From assembly GCF_004916905.1 (NCBI RefSeq), contig NZ_SDLV01000047.1, positions 186,001 to 250,000 of the forward strand: a stretch of DNA of 64,000 nucleotides. The letters are read 5' to 3'. The translations under genes and the position numbers were made by a program. Below are positions 33,712 through 40,652 of this stretch, one piece after another (position 1 is the first letter of the stretch; every line of letters begins with the position of its first letter). This stretch comes from Chryseobacterium candidae (GTDB lineage: Bacteria; Bacteroidota; Bacteroidia; Flavobacteriales; Weeksellaceae). Under the pieces are notes generated by a model, which had not been told where the DNA came from, made no database searches, and worked only from the letters and a program-made list of their open reading frames with translations.

Positions 33712-34605
33712 TTATTTTCCTGAAATCGCTTTTAAGATGATAGGCTCCAGATTGGAAGGAAGATCGGCAGATTTGATTTGATACTTTGTAATTTTCATTT
33801 CTTTAAACCAGTTTTCCCAATACTCTTTAATAACAGCTTCTTCAAAAGGGTTTCCTTTTTCGGGATTGATTCCTAAAACAATGACTTCGAGATTACTCAG
33901 ATTTTCATTCGCTTTTACAAATCCATAACCGTTTTTTTCAATGGCATCTTTGAAGTTTGAGGTAGTTAGGTTGTTAGCTTTTACAAGTTTAGTTGTTAGA
34001 TAAGACGTTTTGTGTGAGTTTTCCTTGTTTTCGTCAAACTTGGTGTTTTGATGATACATATATCCGTCTGTCAGAATGAACAGAATATTCCTTTTATCTT
34101 GTTTTATACAATAATCGTTGACCTTGTTTTTAAAGAATTCCCAAATATCTGAGCCTACAAATTTTCCGTCTTTTATAGCAGACTGATAAATGTTTAAAGG
34201 TAATTCAACATATTTTTTATCTACGGAATCAAAATAACTTCTTGGAATGTCTTTATTGAAAGAAACTTTCAGCTCTTTTGTGAAATCATTTATCTTAGGG
34301 TCAGAAGGTTCCGGATTGAAGAATATCTGCATCTGATCATCATACGTAATGATTCTTTTTGATTTAATATGGTTTAAAAAACCTTTTTCAATGGCTTTAA
34401 TATATTCTGTATCCCGCTGAAAATACTGCATTGTAGGATTGGGATTGGTTACAGGATCAATTCTGTCTGACAAATCAATTAAAATACTAAGATTAATATT
34501 ATTAGAGTCAACTGGCGGCGGGCAATTTGTACAAGGCGGTGGCACTGGTTCTTTGCGGCAAGAAACCAAAGAAATAATGAATAATAAATAGAATATCTTT
34601 TTCAT
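33712..34605 (-). CDS. VWA-like lipoprotein, last gene of the accessory operon
   Basis: A 297-residue putative lipoprotein with lipobox at SLVSC (Cys16), a Pro/Cys-rich linker (PPPCTNCPPP), then a von Willebrand A-like domain at about 38-290. The MIDAS-like first motif is ILIDLSDRID (D44, S46), so the canonical DxSxS is DxSDR here; the later strand is NILFILTDGYMY and another is LEVIVLGINPEKG. Metal binding is therefore uncertain. It lies 10 bp after the coiled-coil membrane protein. It would display a VWA domain at the periplasmic or outer face of the envelope. Confidence 0.8.
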   Translation of the reverse strand: MKKIFYLLFIISLVSCRKEPVPPPCTNCPPPVDSNNINLSILIDLSDRIDPVTNPNPTMQYFQRDTEYIKAIEKGFLNHIKSKRIITYDDQMQIFFNPEPSDPKINDFTKELKVSFNKDIPRSYFDSVDKKYVELPLNIYQSAIKDGKFVGSDIWEFFKNKVNDYCIKQDKRNILFILTDGYMYHQNTKFDENKENSHKTSYLTTKLVKANNLTTSNFKDAIEKNGYGFVKANENLSNLEVIVLGINPEKGNPFEEAVIKEYWENWFKEMKITKYQIKSADLPSNLEPIILKAISGK

Positions 34606-34615
34606 AATTTTTCAG

Positions 34616-35956
34616 TTATAAAGATGATAAATACACTAAATTCTGATTATCGGAATTAGCACCTACGGTTTCTAAATTGGTATTGTAGGTGGCAATACAG
34701 TCATCAATCATCGTTTGTTTCTCCGTTTTTGAAACGGCTATTTTCTCACCGATAAAAGTGACCCAGCCCTGTACATATTCCGAAGCATACAATTTGTAAT
34801 CTTTGGTTGGAATAATTACTCCGTCGATAATATTCTGAAGTTCTTCTATTCTTCCTCGTGTTTTAATGGTGGTTTCTTTTATCGTTCCGATACTGGCAAG
34901 GATTTCTTCAATTTCTTTTTTTAGAATATTAATCTTTTCCTGAAAGAATTCAACTTTTTTCTGTCTGATTTCCTGTTCGTTTTTAATCTTATCTTTTTCA
35001 CGATGTTCTTTCATCACAAAATCGAAAACCAGCCCCCAGATAATGTATACAATAAATCCGGCAAAAATAATTCCCCAAAACTGAATTTTGGTAAAAGCAA
35101 TCTTAAGATCAAAAGGTGGAGAATTAAAGGTTCTGTTTAATTCATATAATTTTGATTCAATTTCGTAGGCTAAAATGCAATCAAAAATAAATGTTACGAT
35201 AAATAATAATCCAAGCTTGATATAGTTGGCTCTCGTTTTATTCTCCCAGAACATATGAATCAAATAACCTAATCCAAGAAACACAAACGGAATAAGGGTA
35301 ACAAAAGCTCCTTCAATAACTCCTTCGTTCCATGCCTTACTGAAAGCCTGTGCATCTAAAACACTCTGGATAATCGTACTTTTTGCATCAAAACTTTTAA
35401 AAAAGGCCGAATAAGAAGTTGATATATAGAATGTTCCTAAATATAAGGTGATAGGAATCAAAAGAAAAAATCCGATCCAGAATTTTGCAGAAGCACCTCT
35501 TGTCGCTTTTATATTATATTTTTCCGGGTTTCTGGGAAGATCAAGAATTTCAGCCTTTAAATTTTCAATAGTATGTTGGTAATTTTTGATTTCTGAGTCT
35601 TTAGTTTTTAATTGTTCCTCTTTGGTCTCCTGTGAAACGAATAAAGCTTTGATTTCAGTTTCCCGGTTTTTCTGTTCGTTTATATAGGATTCTTTCAGGT
35701 TTTTCTGCTTTTCAACCATTTCTTTTTCTTCATTCTGAAATTTTGAATAAACAGCATCGAGGCAGATGGATAGAGTAGAATGGTTTCCGTTGGTTCTTGA
35801 ACTGTCTCTGTAGCCTGTTTCATGATAGGTCCTTTTTCGGGTTTCTTCCGGAGATTCATCGTTCGGATTGTTATTGTTTTTAGATAATGGTTCCGGTGTT
35901 GGTTCTATCGGAACGGATTTGAGTTTGAATAAATTTTTTATGCTGGTAGTGTCCAT
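34616..35956 (-). CDS. Four-TM protein with long coiled coils
   Basis: A 446-residue inner-membrane protein. The N-terminal 140 residues are soluble, with a Pro/Asn-rich start and a coiled coil (about 70-145). Four membrane helices follow at about residues 155-177, 207-232, 240-262 and 283-305. A second coiled coil (about 310-400) leads to a short soluble tail. No family was recognised. It lies in the middle of the packed accessory operon, 6 bp from the TerB-like gene and 10 bp from the VWA lipoprotein gene, and could be the membrane scaffold of the system. Confidence 0.78.
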   Translation of the reverse strand: MDTTSIKNLFKLKSVPIEPTPEPLSKNNNNPNDESPEETRKRTYHETGYRDSSRTNGNHSTLSICLDAVYSKFQNEEKEMVEKQKNLKESYINEQKNRETEIKALFVSQETKEEQLKTKDSEIKNYQHTIENLKAEILDLPRNPEKYNIKATRGASAKFWIGFFLLIPITLYLGTFYISTSYSAFFKSFDAKSTIIQSVLDAQAFSKAWNEGVIEGAFVTLIPFVFLGLGYLIHMFWENKTRANYIKLGLLFIVTFIFDCILAYEIESKLYELNRTFNSPPFDLKIAFTKIQFWGIIFAGFIVYIIWGLVFDFVMKEHREKDKIKNEQEIRQKKVEFFQEKINILKKEIEEILASIGTIKETTIKTRGRIEELQNIIDGVIIPTKDYKLYASEYVQGWVTFIGEKIAVSKTEKQTMIDDCIATYNTNLETVGANSDNQNLVYLSSL

Positions 35957-35962
35957 GATGGA

Positions 35963-36370
35963 TTAGTTTTTTAATTCATATAAAATTTCACTTTTGTTCT
36001 TTCCGATTCTTACGGCTTCAATGAGATAATCTACAATTGCCGTTGCATTTTCTTCCAAAAAACCAAACATCAGAACGTATTTTCGCATGGCAGAATATTC
36101 ATTTGGGGAAACAATTCCGTCTGCCCAGATCATAACTGTGAGATCATACAGATAATCTATTTTTTCTTCAATAGATTGGGGAACTAATGATTTAAAATTG
36201 ATTGGATTTAAAAGAATTTCATCTAAATTTTTTGATGAAATTCCTCTTTCTTCAGCACATTTGTAAAGCATTTTCAATTCTAATGCACTGAAATCGTCAT
36301 CACAGATTGCCATTTGATACAGTCTTAAAAAATGAGCTTTTAGATTTTCCGTTATATGATTGTTTTCCAT
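35963..36370 (-). CDS. TerB-like domain protein
   Basis: A 135-residue all-helical protein. Two similar helical pairs each contain an acidic stretch: ICDDDFSALELKMLYKCAEERG and MIWADGIVSPNEYSAMRKYV. This is the TerB/DjlA-N pattern, where the acidic residues coordinate metal. TerB-type domains occur in tellurite-resistance and phage-response operons and in membrane stress proteins. It is cytoplasmic by sequence and is 7 bp from both neighbours. The assignment is from pattern, not from a profile search. Confidence 0.65.
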   Translation of the reverse strand: MENNHITENLKAHFLRLYQMAICDDDFSALELKMLYKCAEERGISSKNLDEILLNPINFKSLVPQSIEEKIDYLYDLTVMIWADGIVSPNEYSAMRKYVLMFGFLEENATAIVDYLIEAVRIGKNKSEILYELKN

Positions 36371-36377
36371 GGTGGTA

Positions 36378-36776
36378 TTATTCTTTTGTTTTTTCAGGAT
36401 TAATGATCCTGTCTCTTGAAACAGTCCTTTGGTGAATGGGTATTGAAGGTTCTGAGGTTTCTTCGGTAATTTCTTCTTCCTTTTTCTGTTCTTTTCTTTC
36501 TATGAAACTGATCAATAGGAACAGAATTCCGGTTATGATATCAATGGGAATCCAAATGTTTTTCCGATACAGATAAATAGGGAAAACGGGATTAAAGAGA
36601 ATGAAAATAACCAGAAAAATTATACTGAAATAATGCTGTTTAGAACTCAACGTATTGTATAGGACCAGTAGAGCTCCAATGGAAATAAGAATTCTGAGGA
36701 AAGTATAATATTCTATGGGAAGTCTGAAAATACCGATGAAACAGCATAACGCACAGAAGGTGAGAAATGGTTTCAT
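36378..36776 (-). CDS. Small four-TM protein of the accessory operon
   Basis: A 132-residue membrane protein with hydrophobic stretches at about residues 4-22, 26-44, 48-66 and 74-92, and a charged cytoplasmic tail (ERKEQKKEEEITEE). The FNPVFPIYLYRKNIWIPID block between helices 3 and 4 looks conserved-type and recalls the family called DUF6804, from memory only. Function unknown. It lies 11 bp after the TM2 gene. Confidence 0.65.
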   Translation of the reverse strand: MKPFLTFCALCCFIGIFRLPIEYYTFLRILISIGALLVLYNTLSSKQHYFSIIFLVIFILFNPVFPIYLYRKNIWIPIDIITGILFLLISFIERKEQKKEEEITEETSEPSIPIHQRTVSRDRIINPEKTKE

Positions 36777-36787
36777 GATGATGCTGT

Positions 36788-37003
36788 TTAAAATCCTGTG
36801 TTAAAATTATATTTACAATTGAATTGGTTTTCAGACATAAAAATAAGTACGAAGAAATCAAAAAATGCAACTAATGCAGGAATGAAAGTCCAGCAGAATA
36901 CCAGATAAAGTATTCCCCTACCATTTTGACCTAAGTAAAATCTGTGAATGCCTAATCCTCCCAGGAAAAAAGCAAGTAATGCGGCGGTGGATTTTGATTT
37001 CAT
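36788..37003 (-). CDS. TM2 domain protein
   Basis: A 71-residue protein that is one TM2 domain: two membrane helices joined by the conserved block LGIHRFYLGQNGRGILYLV, with FFLGGLG before it. TM2 proteins sit in the inner membrane; bacterial members often partner with SHOCT or zinc-ribbon proteins. It begins 3 bp after the PH/SHOCT gene, so the two are very likely made together. Confidence 0.88.
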   Translation of the reverse strand: MKSKSTAALLAFFLGGLGIHRFYLGQNGRGILYLVFCWTFIPALVAFFDFFVLIFMSENQFNCKYNFNTGF

Positions 37004-37006
37004 AAT

Positions 37007-37633
37007 TTAAACTCTTGATAAAACTTCGTTCTTTTTTGTTTCAAACTCTTCAGGAGAAATGATTCCGTTTTCCTTTAGGTCTTTTAACTTCTGCAATAAG
37101 GCAAAAGGATCTTCATTTTCTATTAACAATGGTTTTTTTTCCTCCTGAAATTGTTGTGGTTGTGTGATAATAGGAGTAGCATTGTTCACAGTAACTCCTC
37201 CTGCTGAAGCTCTCAAAGTTTCAAGATTTTTTTCTCTTCTTACACCACGCATTCTTTCTTCTACTTCCTGTGCAAACTGGTATAATTTTCTGGCTTGGTT
37301 TTTAGGCAAATAATCCATCATATTGGTAAAGCTGTTTGTTGTTCTCATGATGAATGTAGCACCAACAATCCCTTCTTTGATGTGGCAATCGGCTATATCT
37401 ACCCAGTTGTAGTCCTGAAAATCCATGGATAAGCCAAAGTTTTTCGGTCTGCAGAAAATGATTCTTCTGTTCGTTAGGGCAATACAATCGGGAGATAAAT
37501 TAATTACAGGTTTTTTTTGAACAGCTATATATTCCACAGTTTCTTGTGAGGTTAGAAGGCTGTTGATTCTTCCTAAAAGCTTTTCAACAGCTTGAGGATC
37601 CTGTTCTTCATTTAAAAAATTCTTTAAGTTCAT
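37007..37633 (-). CDS. PH-domain and SHOCT-domain protein
   Basis: A 208-residue soluble protein. Residues about 25-120 look like a bacterial PH domain (VEYIAVQKKPVINLSPDCIALTNRRII, cut here to the start; then YNWVDIADCHIKEG). A Gln/Pro linker follows. Residues about 175-207 form a SHOCT domain: LLQKLKDLKENGIISPEEF then ETKKNEVLSR. SHOCT segments mediate protein contacts and commonly accompany PH and TM2 domains. It lies between the SH3 lipoprotein gene and the TM2 gene in the packed operon. Confidence 0.82.
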   Translation of the reverse strand: MNLKNFLNEEQDPQAVEKLLGRINSLLTSQETVEYIAVQKKPVINLSPDCIALTNRRIIFCRPKNFGLSMDFQDYNWVDIADCHIKEGIVGATFIMRTTNSFTNMMDYLPKNQARKLYQFAQEVEERMRGVRREKNLETLRASAGGVTVNNATPIITQPQQFQEEKKPLLIENEDPFALLQKLKDLKENGIISPEEFETKKNEVLSRV

Positions 37634-37648
37634 ATTATTTTGTTTTGA

Positions 37649-38185
37649 TTATTTTACATCTTTATAATAAACATATCCTTGTTTTCCATTTGATTTAACT
37701 TGTACTTTGTACCACGAGCCTTCTTTGGAAAGTTGAATCAGTTTGGCTTTTTTAGGCACTGTTGTTATTATTTTAGATTTTAAGGATGGCTTCTCATAAA
37801 TATTTGTGGCTTCTATCCCTGCAATGTATCTGTTGTTGGAATTAATATTAACATTAACCTCATCAATAAAAACTTTTGGTGGTTTACTGGGTTTTGCTTT
37901 TTGGGATTTATAAGAATCAGAAGGCTTGTATTTTTCAGATTCACCTCTTTTACTGGATCTGCCTGATGAAGAACTTCTTCCTGAAGAGCCTCCTCCACAA
38001 ACCCCACACGTTCCACCACCACTGCAATGCCCGCATCTTGAGCAATTGGAACATGCAGTGCAATAAGCAGAACCTGTACATCTTCCACCATGGCCTGCTA
38101 TGCTGTCATTGGCTTTAAAACAAGAATTTAAAAGAAATAAGCTAAAGGTCAGTATCAGTATAATGAAAGGGATTAATTTTTTCAT
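37649..38185 (-). CDS. SH3-domain lipoprotein with cysteine ladder
   Basis: A 178-residue putative lipoprotein with lipobox LLNSC (Cys22). Residues 36-63 hold eight more cysteines, at 36, 42, 45, 48, 51, 54, 60 and 63, so that five in a row follow a CxxC spacing. A Ser/Arg-rich linker follows, then a bacterial SH3 domain at about 118-177 (ATNIYEKPSLKSKIITTV, then GYVYYKDVK). SH3b domains often bind peptidoglycan or peptides. The cysteine ladder could bind metal or form disulfides in the periplasm. It lies 11 bp after the HsdR-N-like gene. Confidence 0.8.
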   Translation of the reverse strand: MKKLIPFIILILTFSLFLLNSCFKANDSIAGHGGRCTGSAYCTACSNCSRCGHCSGGGTCGVCGGGSSGRSSSSGRSSKRGESEKYKPSDSYKSQKAKPSKPPKVFIDEVNVNINSNNRYIAGIEATNIYEKPSLKSKIITTVPKKAKLIQLSKEGSWYKVQVKSNGKQGYVYYKDVK

Positions 38186-38196
38186 GACTATTAGTT

Positions 38197-39267
38197 TTAT
38201 GAATAGTTTTCCAGAGTCTTATGAAGCTGATCTCTATAATTGTAGATCTCATCCAGAGTATTTAGTAAAACCTTTTCTCCGGCTTCTTTTCCGTTATGAA
38301 ATGTTTCTAAATATTTGTTCGCTGTATTAAAGTGCAGCCTGCAAATTGGTTTTCTGTTGTTATCATCCAACAAAACTCCGAAATATGAAAGTGTATCCCT
38401 GTAAGCAATTCTGGAAGAAGCAATTTTCTCTCTCAGAATTGCTTTTACAATTTGAAATCCTTCCAATTCTTCTTCCGTTGTTACAATTTTGGAATCGTTA
38501 TTCTCATCAATGGGTTGTGATGTTTTCACATCGTCTTCTCTTTTTTCTATTTGTTCATTGATGCTCAATGCAGATTTTAACCGGAAGCTGATGGATTCGT
38601 TAATAGAAGTCGTTAAAGCTTTTTTAGCATATTCTTTGAAAGAAATCATTCTGTTGGCTGTTAAAGGCTTTTCAAAGAAACGGTTCACCAGAAGTTTTAC
38701 CAGTTCGTCAGATGGGTTTTCGATTTCTTTTTCGAATTCTTTTCTGATGGCTTTGATGTATTTTAATGCTTCTGCAGAATCAAGAATATTCTCCAAATTA
38801 TAATCTTTCTTGGTGAAATTTTCAAGAATTTTGATGGAACTGTCTTTCAGATCTTCAATATTGATGGTAAAAAACGGTTTTTCATCCATAATATTAGGTT
38901 TTTCCAGATCTGTATAAAAGTTATATACGATACCATTGGTCAAAACTCCGAATCTCGTTTTCGAAACATGATAATACCTGTGAAGCTGTGAATTATGGGC
39001 ATCTGCGCTTTCTTTCCAATGTTTACATTCGATAATGAAGATGGGTTCATCATTATTTTTGATAACATAATCCACTTTTTCTCCTTTTTTCGTTCCAATG
39101 TCACAAACATGTTCGGGAACAACTTCCGTAGGGTTGAAGATATCATAACCAAGGATTTGTATGAAAGGCATTACGAAAGCATTTTTTGTAGCTTCTTCCG
39201 TTCCTATCTGTTCCTTCAGTCCAATTACTTTCTGATGCAATTGATCCAGTTTAATTTTAAGATCCAT
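38197..39267 (-). CDS. HsdR N-terminal-type PD-(D/E)XK protein
   Basis: A 356-residue protein with the type I restriction enzyme R-subunit N-terminal fold at about residues 10-170. The nuclease-like residues are E25 in TEEATKNAF, D66 in KVDYVI and E80-C-K82 in FIIECKHW, which gives D...ExK. There is no helicase part, so it is not a restriction R subunit. The C-terminal 130 residues are charged and end with a small domain seen next to such proteins (ILREKIASSRIAYRDT...). ATG 39267 is preferred; ATG 39291 would overlap the YegP-like gene. In this operon it is the only enzyme-like member. Confidence 0.85.
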   Translation of the reverse strand: MDLKIKLDQLHQKVIGLKEQIGTEEATKNAFVMPFIQILGYDIFNPTEVVPEHVCDIGTKKGEKVDYVIKNNDEPIFIIECKHWKESADAHNSQLHRYYHVSKTRFGVLTNGIVYNFYTDLEKPNIMDEKPFFTINIEDLKDSSIKILENFTKKDYNLENILDSAEALKYIKAIRKEFEKEIENPSDELVKLLVNRFFEKPLTANRMISFKEYAKKALTTSINESISFRLKSALSINEQIEKREDDVKTSQPIDENNDSKIVTTEEELEGFQIVKAILREKIASSRIAYRDTLSYFGVLLDDNNRKPICRLHFNTANKYLETFHNGKEAGEKVLLNTLDEIYNYRDQLHKTLENYS

Positions 39268-39280
39268 CGTATTATTTTTT

Positions 39281-39610
39281 TTAAGTTTCATCAACTATTT
39301 CTGCTGTTGGAGCATTTAATTTTACGGAAGCAATACCGTTTTCCAGTCCTGATTTTGAACTGTACATTTGGCTGTTCCCAATAATTTCACCGTTTCTTGC
39401 TTTTAACACGAAATAATCTTTTCCGTTTTTCGCTACTCTTCTTTCGTATCTTGAAAGATCCTGTGAATTAACTTTTACAGATTCGATTCCTTTTTGACAA
39501 GATGCTTTCTGAACATATCCCTCGCTTGTTAAAATAATTTCGCCATTTCCCGCCTTCAGATTAAACTGATATTCGTTGTTGACTCTTTGTGTGATGATGA
39601 ATTTTCCCAT
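39281..39610 (-). CDS. YegP family protein (two DUF1508 repeats)
   Basis: A 109-residue protein made of two DUF1508 repeats. Repeat 1 carries FNLKAGNGEIILTSEGY, repeat 2 carries FVLKARNGEIIGNSQMY; each is followed by a CQKGIESVK or LENGIASVK block. YegP proteins are small dimeric beta proteins of unknown role, common in Bacteroidota and Proteobacteria. It is the second gene of the accessory operon, 68 bp after the 56-residue gene, and ends 13 bp before the HsdR-N-like gene. Confidence 0.9.
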   Translation of the reverse strand: MGKFIITQRVNNEYQFNLKAGNGEIILTSEGYVQKASCQKGIESVKVNSQDLSRYERRVAKNGKDYFVLKARNGEIIGNSQMYSSKSGLENGIASVKLNAPTAEIVDET

Positions 39611-39678
39611 GATTGATTTTATTTATTAGATAATCCAGTGATCATTTTTTGTTAATAATCACTGGAAATAAAGACTTG

Positions 39679-39849
39679 TTAAGCGTACTGAATTAATTCC
39701 CAAGTAACAGCTTTACCATCATAAGGAGGCATTCTATTTCCTTTTGAAATTGGAGCTGTTGTAGAAGGATTTCCAACGACTTTCCAAACTCCAGATTCAG
39801 GACAATTTTCTCCTGTCTTCGCTTTTGTTCCTAATGGTTTTCTTTCCAT
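39679..39849 (-). CDS. 56-residue protein with CPxSGxW motif, first gene of the accessory operon
   Basis: A 56-residue reading frame starting at ATG 39849. Key features are ENCPESGVW (C16, P17, S19, G20, W22), then ISKGNRMPPYDGKAVTWELI. The pattern Cys-Pro-x-Ser-Gly-x-Trp followed by Lys-Gly-x-x-Met-Pro-Pro and a later Trp recalls small proteins or domains that sit near toxin, immunity or type VI-related genes; that link is from memory and unverified. Strong codon use and conserved-looking motifs support a real gene. A promoter and palindrome lie directly upstream. Confidence 0.75.
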   Translation of the reverse strand: MERKPLGTKAKTGENCPESGVWKVVGNPSTTAPISKGNRMPPYDGKAVTWELIQYA

Positions 39850-39877
39850 TGTAAAAATTTTTATTGGTTTAACACTC

Positions 39878-39885
39878 CAAAAATA
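39878..39885 (-). promoter_or_regulatory. Probable -7 promoter element of the accessory operon
   Basis: On the minus strand TATTTTTG matches TAnnTTTG, 28 bp before the ATG of the 56-residue gene. No TTG -33 box is present; instead the palindrome at 39907-39922 lies there, suggesting an activator-dependent or repressed promoter. Confidence 0.55.
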
Positions 39886-39906
39886 TGAGCATTAAATTCT
39901 GGTTGA

Positions 39907-39922
39907 TTACGGAAAACCGTAA
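39907..39922. promoter_or_regulatory. Operator-like palindrome TTACGG-N4-CCGTAA
   Basis: A perfect 16-bp palindrome (TTACGG AAAA CCGTAA) lies 21 bp upstream of the -7 box of the accessory operon, over the -33 position. LuxR/NarL-type regulators bind such sites as dimers. The same 14-bp core also occurs at 40738-40755 within the kinase gene next door. Binding by the adjacent regulator (39990-40652) is an inference. Confidence 0.55.
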
Positions 39923-39989
39923 AGAGGATTATTTAATAAAAAAACCTTCCAGAAATACTGAAAGGTTACTCGTATTAAAAGTGAAGTAG

Positions 39990-40652
39990 TTATATAATGC
40001 CAAGGTCTTTGCAGATGACAATTAGTTCTATATTGTTCTTGGCACCGAGTTCAAAGCGAAGATCATTTAATCTTTTTTCTATAGCGCTTTTACTATCCGG
40101 GGTTATTTTCTTTTCTTTAAAATATTGTTCAATTTCACTTTGTTTCCATCCTTTGGCAAGGAGCTCAATAAGGTTAACATCATATTCTGTAAACTCAAAA
40201 GAAGTGTTTCGTATAGAATTTAAAATTTCCTGCGGAATAACTATTTCGCCGGAAAAAACTTTTTTGATCGTACTTCTGAGATCTTTACCGTCATTTCTCC
40301 CTTTGCTTACAAAGCCATTGATGCTATGTACTTTAAACAGATCATCAATTATTTTGGGTTTCTTTTCTATAGAAAAAGCGATAATTTTCAAATTCGGCTG
40401 AATTTTTTTTACTTCTTCGATTAATTTTTGTCCGGAATTGATTTTTTGCTCTATATGATCTTTATCAAAAGACAAGTCTGTAATCAATAAATCATATGAA
40501 GAATTGTTTGTAACCGCCATTTTTATTTTTTGTAATGCTTCATCACAATAATTGACAAAATCAAAATTTTGAATTTGTAATTCTGTAAGGGTATTGACTA
40601 CTCCCAGATTTCTGACTTCGTGATCTTCGGCTATAAGGACTTTTTTAAACAT
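39990..40652 (-). CDS. LuxR/NarL-type response regulator
   Basis: A 220-residue response regulator. The receiver domain (1-130) has E9-D10 and phospho-acceptor D59 in LLITDLS; the HTH region at about 155-215 (FTEYDVNLIELLAKGWKQSEI) is of LuxR type but diverged, with the usual recognition segment less conserved. It overlaps the kinase gene by 8 bp, so the pair is coupled. The accessory operon starts 141 bp downstream on the same strand behind a palindrome, so it is a likely target. Confidence 0.88.
   Translation of the reverse strand: MFKKVLIAEDHEVRNLGVVNTLTELQIQNFDFVNYCDEALQKIKMAVTNNSSYDLLITDLSFDKDHIEQKINSGQKLIEEVKKIQPNLKIIAFSIEKKPKIIDDLFKVHSINGFVSKGRNDGKDLRSTIKKVFSGEIVIPQEILNSIRNTSFEFTEYDVNLIELLAKGWKQSEIEQYFKEKKITPDSKSAIEKRLNDLRFELGAKNNIELIVICKDLGII

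Noticed and set aside
35963-36370. Tellurite-resistance operon (ter)
   Set aside because: Only a TerB-like protein is present; TerC, TerD/TerE and TerZ-type genes are absent.
38197-39267. Type I restriction R subunit (hsdR)
   Set aside because: Only the N-terminal nuclease-like domain is present; there is no helicase region and no hsdM or hsdS nearby.
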